Shown here: one piece after another, positions 30,589-33,968 of the stretch
Numbering within the stretch: the first letter of the stretch is position 1
Layout: every line of letters starts with the position of its first letter
Origin: an uncultured Granulosicoccaceae bacterium
Lineage (GTDB): Bacteria > Pseudomonadota > Gammaproteobacteria > CALCKW01
Direction: 5' to 3'
Length of the DNA: 33,968 nt
Assembly (NCBI GenBank): GCA_937925815.1
Contig: CALAMQ010000030.1
Span: 1 to 33,968 of the forward strand
Position numbers and translations under genes: made by a program
The notes under the pieces: generated by a model
Told to the model about the DNA's origin: nothing
The model's input: only the letters and a program-made list of their open reading frames with translations
The model's database searches: none

Positions 30589-30891
30589 GTTGTTCCCTCA
30601 CCTGAGGCCGTTTCGCTTAAATCGCTTGTCGGCTTCAACTGCATGGCATGTGCCATCGTCGAGCGCGACCCGTTACAGGACGTTGCCAAAGTGCGCGCGG
30701 AGTCAGACTCGAGCAGGTGCGCAGCAGGTCAAAACCCGTGCTGTTGAGCAGCCTTACTCTTCTGTACGACGCGAGTCGTGGCACATCGAGTACAATTCGG
30801 GGGTGCAGAAACCATTCCGGCTTTGCGCAATATCTGAAAAGTTGTCGTTATTACGCTTTACTAGCGAACGGATCGAGACCGTTAAACCACT
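30589..30891. promoter_or_regulatory. Divergent pilM/mrcA intergenic region
   Basis: These 303 bases separate the pilMNOPQ operon from mrcA and should contain both promoters. I see no gene in it. A perfect inverted repeat ATGGCA-TG-TGCCAT lies at 30643-30656 and could be an operator. An imperfect stem with AACGG and CCGTT arms lies at about 30867-30884, just before the mrcA start, where a ribosome-binding site would be. No -35/-10 pair close to consensus was found for either gene. Confidence 0.5.
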
Positions 30892-33378
30892 GTGAAAACT
30901 TTCATTAAGTACACCCTCGCGCTGTGTTGTCTGGGCGTTTTGTGTGGCGTCATCGGTGCAATTGGGATTTGGGCGTACTTCTCGCCGCAGCTGCCGACAA
31001 CCGAAGAAATCAGTCGGATACAACTGCATCAGCCGATGCAGGTTCTGTCCAAAGACGGTGTACTGATAGCTGAGTACGGTCAAAAGCGACGCATGCCTGT
31101 GACCATCGACGAAGTGCCGTTGCAAATGCAGCAGGCCTTTGTCGCAGCCGAAGATGATCGCTTTTATCAGCACCCCGGTGTGGACTGGCAGGGTATTGCT
31201 CGTGCGCTCTATGTCGTTGTAACGACTGGAGAAAAGTCCCAAGGCGGCAGCACGATTACGATGCAGGTCGCGCGCAACCTCTTTCTCGACAACAGCAAGC
31301 GTTACAGCCGCAAGATCAAGGAAATCCTGCTCTCGTTCCGGCTTGAGAGTGAGCTCGATAAGGATAAAATCCTCGAGCTCTACATGAACACCATATTTTT
31401 CGGCAACCGTGCTTGGGGCGTGTCTTCTGCAGCGCAGATCTACTACAACAAGCCTCTCAGTGAGCTGACCCTGCCGGAGATCGCCATGATTGCGGGTCTG
31501 CCAAAGGCGCCGTCAGCCTACAACCCGATCGCCAATCCTGAGCGCGCGTTGCAACGTCGAAACTATGTGCTCCGGCGGATGCTCGAAGTTGGAAAGATTG
31601 ATTCCTCAACGTATGAATCGGCTAAGTTGGCGTCCCTTTCCGCGGGGTTGTACTTCGCCAACAGCGAACTTGACGCCGGTTATTTGGCGGAAATGGTCAG
31701 ATCGACGCTGCACGACCAATACGGTGACGCGATCTACAACGACGGTTGGAAGGTCTACACCACCGTATCCAGCCGTATGCAGTCGACCGCCAACCGCAGC
31801 CTTCGCGACACCTTGCACGCCTACGAAGAGCGCCATGGCTACCGCGGGCCGCTGCGCGCCCTTGACCCAGAGACACTCGAAGACCCCGACGCCGTGAAAG
31901 CCGCACTCGATAGCGTGCCGCTCTACGGTGACCTCGATGCCGCGGTGGTCACCGCGGTGACCGCAGAAGGCGCTGACCTTGAACTCAAGCGCGGTGGGAC
32001 AGCGACACTCGATCTTGAAGGCGTCGCGTGGGCACGGGCGTTTGTAGACATCAATGAACTCGGGCCGGAAGTCGAGTCGGTTGATCAGGTGCTGTCTGTA
32101 GGAGACATTGTCTACGTGCGCCCCGGTGAAGGCGTCAGGCTCACGCTCGCGCAACTGCCCGGGCCAGAGGGGGCCTTCGTCGCACTCGACCCGAACGACG
32201 GCGCCGTACTTGCGCTGGTCGGTGGCTACGCCTTCGACCGCAGCAAGTTCAATCGAGCGAGTCAGGCAGCGCGCCAACCGGGTTCCAATTTCAAACCCTT
32301 TGTGTACGCCGCCGCGCTTGAAAACGGGCTCACACTCGCCTCAGTATTTAATGACGCGCCAGTGGTGTTTGCTGACGACAAGCTCGAGAGCGTCTGGCGC
32401 CCAGAGAATTACTCTGGCCGCGTCTACGGGCCGACCCGTCTGCGCGAGGCCTTGGTCGCCTCACGCAACTTGGTGTCGATCCGGGTGCTGCGCAAGATCG
32501 GTGTGCCTTACACCGTTGAATACGCACGCCGTTTTGGCTTTCAAGAGGAGTCCCTGCCACGGGACTTGTCACTGTCGCTCGGTTCAGGCGTGGTCAAGCC
32601 GCTCGAACTGGTCAACGCCTACGCGGTGTTTGCCAACGGCGGCTACGCGGTTGAGCCGTGGTTCATTGACCGGATCGAAGACAACGAAGGCCGTGTGATC
32701 TACCGCGCTGACCCGGTCGTCGCGTGCGATGGAGAGGACTGCATCGAGTCCGAGTGGCACCAGGGACTCGACGGCCGCTACGTCAGCGAGCTGCGCTCCC
32801 GTCGGGTTGCGCCACGCGTGCTCGACGGCGAGATCGCCTGGCTGATGGATTCGGTACTTGGCGACGTGGTCAAACGCGGCACCGCACGGCGCGCTGGCAC
32901 TGAGCTCGGCCGCACCGACCTCGCGGGCAAAACTGGCACCACCAACGAACAAATGGACGCTTGGTTCACGGGCTACCACCGCTCAGTGGTCGCCACGGCC
33001 TGGGTGGGTTTTGATCAAGTGCGCACGCTCGGTGCCAAAGAGACCGGTGGGCGCGCCGCGCTGCCAATGTGGATCGACTTCATGCGCGAAGCGCTCGAGG
33101 GTGTGCCAACAACAGACAACGCGCAGCCCGACAGCGTGGTGCGTATTCGCATTGACCGCGACACCGGCAAACTGGCACGCGCGGGCAGTGACAACAGTGT
33201 GTTTGAAGTGTTTCGCGACCAGTCTCTGGCCCAAGTCGAGCCGGTTGATCCGGGCGCAGTGCTGCCTGCGGCCAATGACGTGGCGGCTGGTGAGGAAAAT
33301 GTGGTGACAACGCCGACCTGGTCGAGTCTGCCGGACGAAGAGACCGACGACGCCGATATCCGCGAACAACTCTTCTGA
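30892..33378 (+). CDS. mrcA: Penicillin-binding protein 1A
   Basis: PBP1A polymerises and cross-links peptidoglycan. The 828 residues have an N-terminal membrane helix (about 7-29). The GT51 transglycosylase domain contains E-D-D-R-F-Y-Q-H-P-G with catalytic Glu87, then G-G-S-T-I-T-M-Q and R-K-I-K-E. An OB-like domain follows. The transpeptidase domain has Ser465 in G-S-N-F-K, S-R-N at 524-526 and K-T-G-T-T at 680-684. All catalytic motifs are intact. The start is GTG at 30892, with no clear Shine-Dalgarno sequence. It diverges from pilM, the usual ponA/mrcA-pilM arrangement. Its C-terminal tail is acidic. Confidence 0.96.
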   Translation: MKTFIKYTLALCCLGVLCGVIGAIGIWAYFSPQLPTTEEISRIQLHQPMQVLSKDGVLIAEYGQKRRMPVTIDEVPLQMQQAFVAAEDDRFYQHPGVDWQGIARALYVVVTTGEKSQGGSTITMQVARNLFLDNSKRYSRKIKEILLSFRLESELDKDKILELYMNTIFFGNRAWGVSSAAQIYYNKPLSELTLPEIAMIAGLPKAPSAYNPIANPERALQRRNYVLRRMLEVGKIDSSTYESAKLASLSAGLYFANSELDAGYLAEMVRSTLHDQYGDAIYNDGWKVYTTVSSRMQSTANRSLRDTLHAYEERHGYRGPLRALDPETLEDPDAVKAALDSVPLYGDLDAAVVTAVTAEGADLELKRGGTATLDLEGVAWARAFVDINELGPEVESVDQVLSVGDIVYVRPGEGVRLTLAQLPGPEGAFVALDPNDGAVLALVGGYAFDRSKFNRASQAARQPGSNFKPFVYAAALENGLTLASVFNDAPVVFADDKLESVWRPENYSGRVYGPTRLREALVASRNLVSIRVLRKIGVPYTVEYARRFGFQEESLPRDLSLSLGSGVVKPLELVNAYAVFANGGYAVEPWFIDRIEDNEGRVIYRADPVVACDGEDCIESEWHQGLDGRYVSELRSRRVAPRVLDGEIAWLMDSVLGDVVKRGTARRAGTELGRTDLAGKTGTTNEQMDAWFTGYHRSVVATAWVGFDQVRTLGAKETGGRAALPMWIDFMREALEGVPTTDNAQPDSVVRIRIDRDTGKLARAGSDNSVFEVFRDQSLAQVEPVDPGAVLPAANDVAAGEENVVTTPTWSSLPDEETDDADIREQLF

Positions 33379-33388
33379 TATCACAGCG

Positions 33389-33408
33389 CGCCACGGCGAG
33401 CCGTGGCG
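33389..33408. terminator. Hairpin between convergent mrcA and hemE
   Basis: CGCCACGG (33389-33396) and CCGTGGCG (33401-33408) form a perfect 8-bp stem around the loop CGAG, between the mrcA stop (33378) and the hemE stop (33416). Being symmetrical it could end transcripts from both sides. The downstream U tract is poor (GTGTCATTT on the plus strand). Confidence 0.55.
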
Positions 33409-33415
33409 GTGTCAT

Positions 33416-33925
33416 TTAGCTTGCGTGAAATTGCGGGCTGTACTGAATCACTTCATCGACTGCGGCGGCCACGCAATCTGGGTCGATATCCGGCGTGACG
33501 CCGTGCCCGAGGTTGAACACGTGTCCCTCGCCCTGACCAAAGCTCTCTAAAACGCGGCGCACTTCGGCGCGCACGGTGTCTGGGCTTGCGTAGAGCGCAG
33601 CCGGGTCGAGATTGCCTTGCAGCGCAACCTTATCTCCTGTCAATTGCCGTGCGTCGGCGAGGTCGGTTGTCCAGTCGACGCCGAGCGCGTCTGCGCCGGT
33701 GTTGGCCATGTCGGATAAGCGCACGCCCGCGCCCTTAGTGAACAGCACCACTGGCACGGTGCGGCCGTCGGCCTCGCGGGTGAGCTGATCGACGATGCGT
33801 TGCATGTAGTCGAGTGAGAAGGCCCGGTACATCGCGGGGTTCAACACGCCACCCCACGTGTCGAAAATCATCAATCCTGAGCTTTGCGCTGCTGTTTTTT
33901 GTTGTCGGGGCGCTGGTCGCGACAA
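33416..33925 (-). pseudogene. hemE: Uroporphyrinogen decarboxylase, C-terminal part; frame broken upstream
   Basis: HemE removes the four acetate carboxyl groups of uroporphyrinogen III in heme synthesis. The readable part matches the second half of the enzyme: M-I-F-D-T-W-G-G-V-L, then F-S-L-D-Y-M, V-P-V-V-L-F-T-K-G-A-G, A-L-G-V-D-W-T-T-D, K-V-A-L-Q-G-N-L-D-P and H-V-F-N-L-G-H-G-V. About 150 residues are clearly HemE; the whole enzyme is about 350. The match stops at about 33875. In the same frame a TAA lies at 33932-33934, and none of the three minus-strand frames over the last ~90 bases looks like the HemE middle region. Either the gene is frameshifted or interrupted, or the sequence is unreliable at this edge. 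The TTG at 33925 is only the formal frame opening, not a real start. I call it a pseudogene only provisionally. Confidence 0.7.
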
Positions 33926-33968
33926 CCGTTTTTACGCGTGCACGCAGCTACCAAACGGCGATTGAGCT

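Noticed and set aside
30754-31242. A 162-codon minus-strand frame across the mrcA 5' end
   Set aside because: Most of it is antisense to the conserved GT51 region of mrcA, and the translation resembles no known protein.
33901-33926. The GTTGTCG...CGACAAC inverted repeat as an integron attC site or insertion-sequence end
   Set aside because: The arms do not match the attC core (GTTRRRY / RYYYAAC), and there is no transposase, integrase or target duplication in view.

Overview
The window is GC-rich, gene-dense chromosomal DNA from a gammaproteobacterium. Every gene assigned here is a housekeeping or type IV pilus gene. The gene order recalls Pseudomonas in two places: pyrC'-pyrB-pyrR-ruvX-yqgE-tonB3-gshB-pilG, and mrcA-pilMNOPQ-aroK-aroB-(AAA/SPOR protein)-gltB. 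Several differences (short chpA, no pilH/pilK/chpB/gltD, displaced dnaG) suggest a lineage outside Pseudomonas proper. I see no tRNA, rRNA, CRISPR array, insertion sequence, phage gene or other mobile element.

Layout. (1) 1-5209, minus strand: a tightly overlapping run, gshB > tonB-like > yqgE > ruvX > pyrR > pyrB > pyrC' (pyrC' runs off the left edge). It joins glutathione synthesis, a TonB-like protein and the aspartate carbamoyltransferase complex with its regulator. (2) 5418-13177, plus strand: a compact Chp/Pil chemosensory operon, pilG-pilI-pilJ-chpA-chpC, that should control twitching. (3) 13184-17000, minus strand: rsmE, dnaG and dgt. (4) 17107-21588, minus strand: gltB without gltD. 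(5) 21953-25468, minus strand: aroK, aroB and a DamX-like AAA/SPOR protein. (6) 25597-30588, minus strand: the pilus alignment and secretin operon pilM-N-O-P-Q, closed by a strong intrinsic terminator. (7) 30892-33378, plus strand: mrcA (PBP1A), diverging from pilM. (8) 33416 to the right edge: the C-terminal half of hemE on the minus strand, whose reading frame breaks just inside the window.

How the genes work together. PilM/N/O/P form the inner-membrane and periplasmic alignment complex that leads to the PilQ secretin. PBP1A and the SPOR protein act on peptidoglycan. PilG/PilI/PilJ/ChpA/ChpC would set pilus extension and retraction, and a TonB3-type protein next to this locus is linked to pilus assembly in Pseudomonas. 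Sensory control and the envelope machine of the pilus therefore lie about 12 kb apart here, whereas in Pseudomonas they are in two distant loci.

Most interesting. The chemosensory operon looks stripped down. It lacks the methyltransferase (pilK), the methylesterase (chpB) and pilH. Its receptor PilJ has lost the near-invariant signalling hairpin of chemoreceptors. ChpA is short, with a single clear phosphotransfer histidine. Together these suggest a Chp pathway that works without methylation-based adaptation and perhaps with an altered receptor-kinase contact. I found no wholly new gene system in the window.
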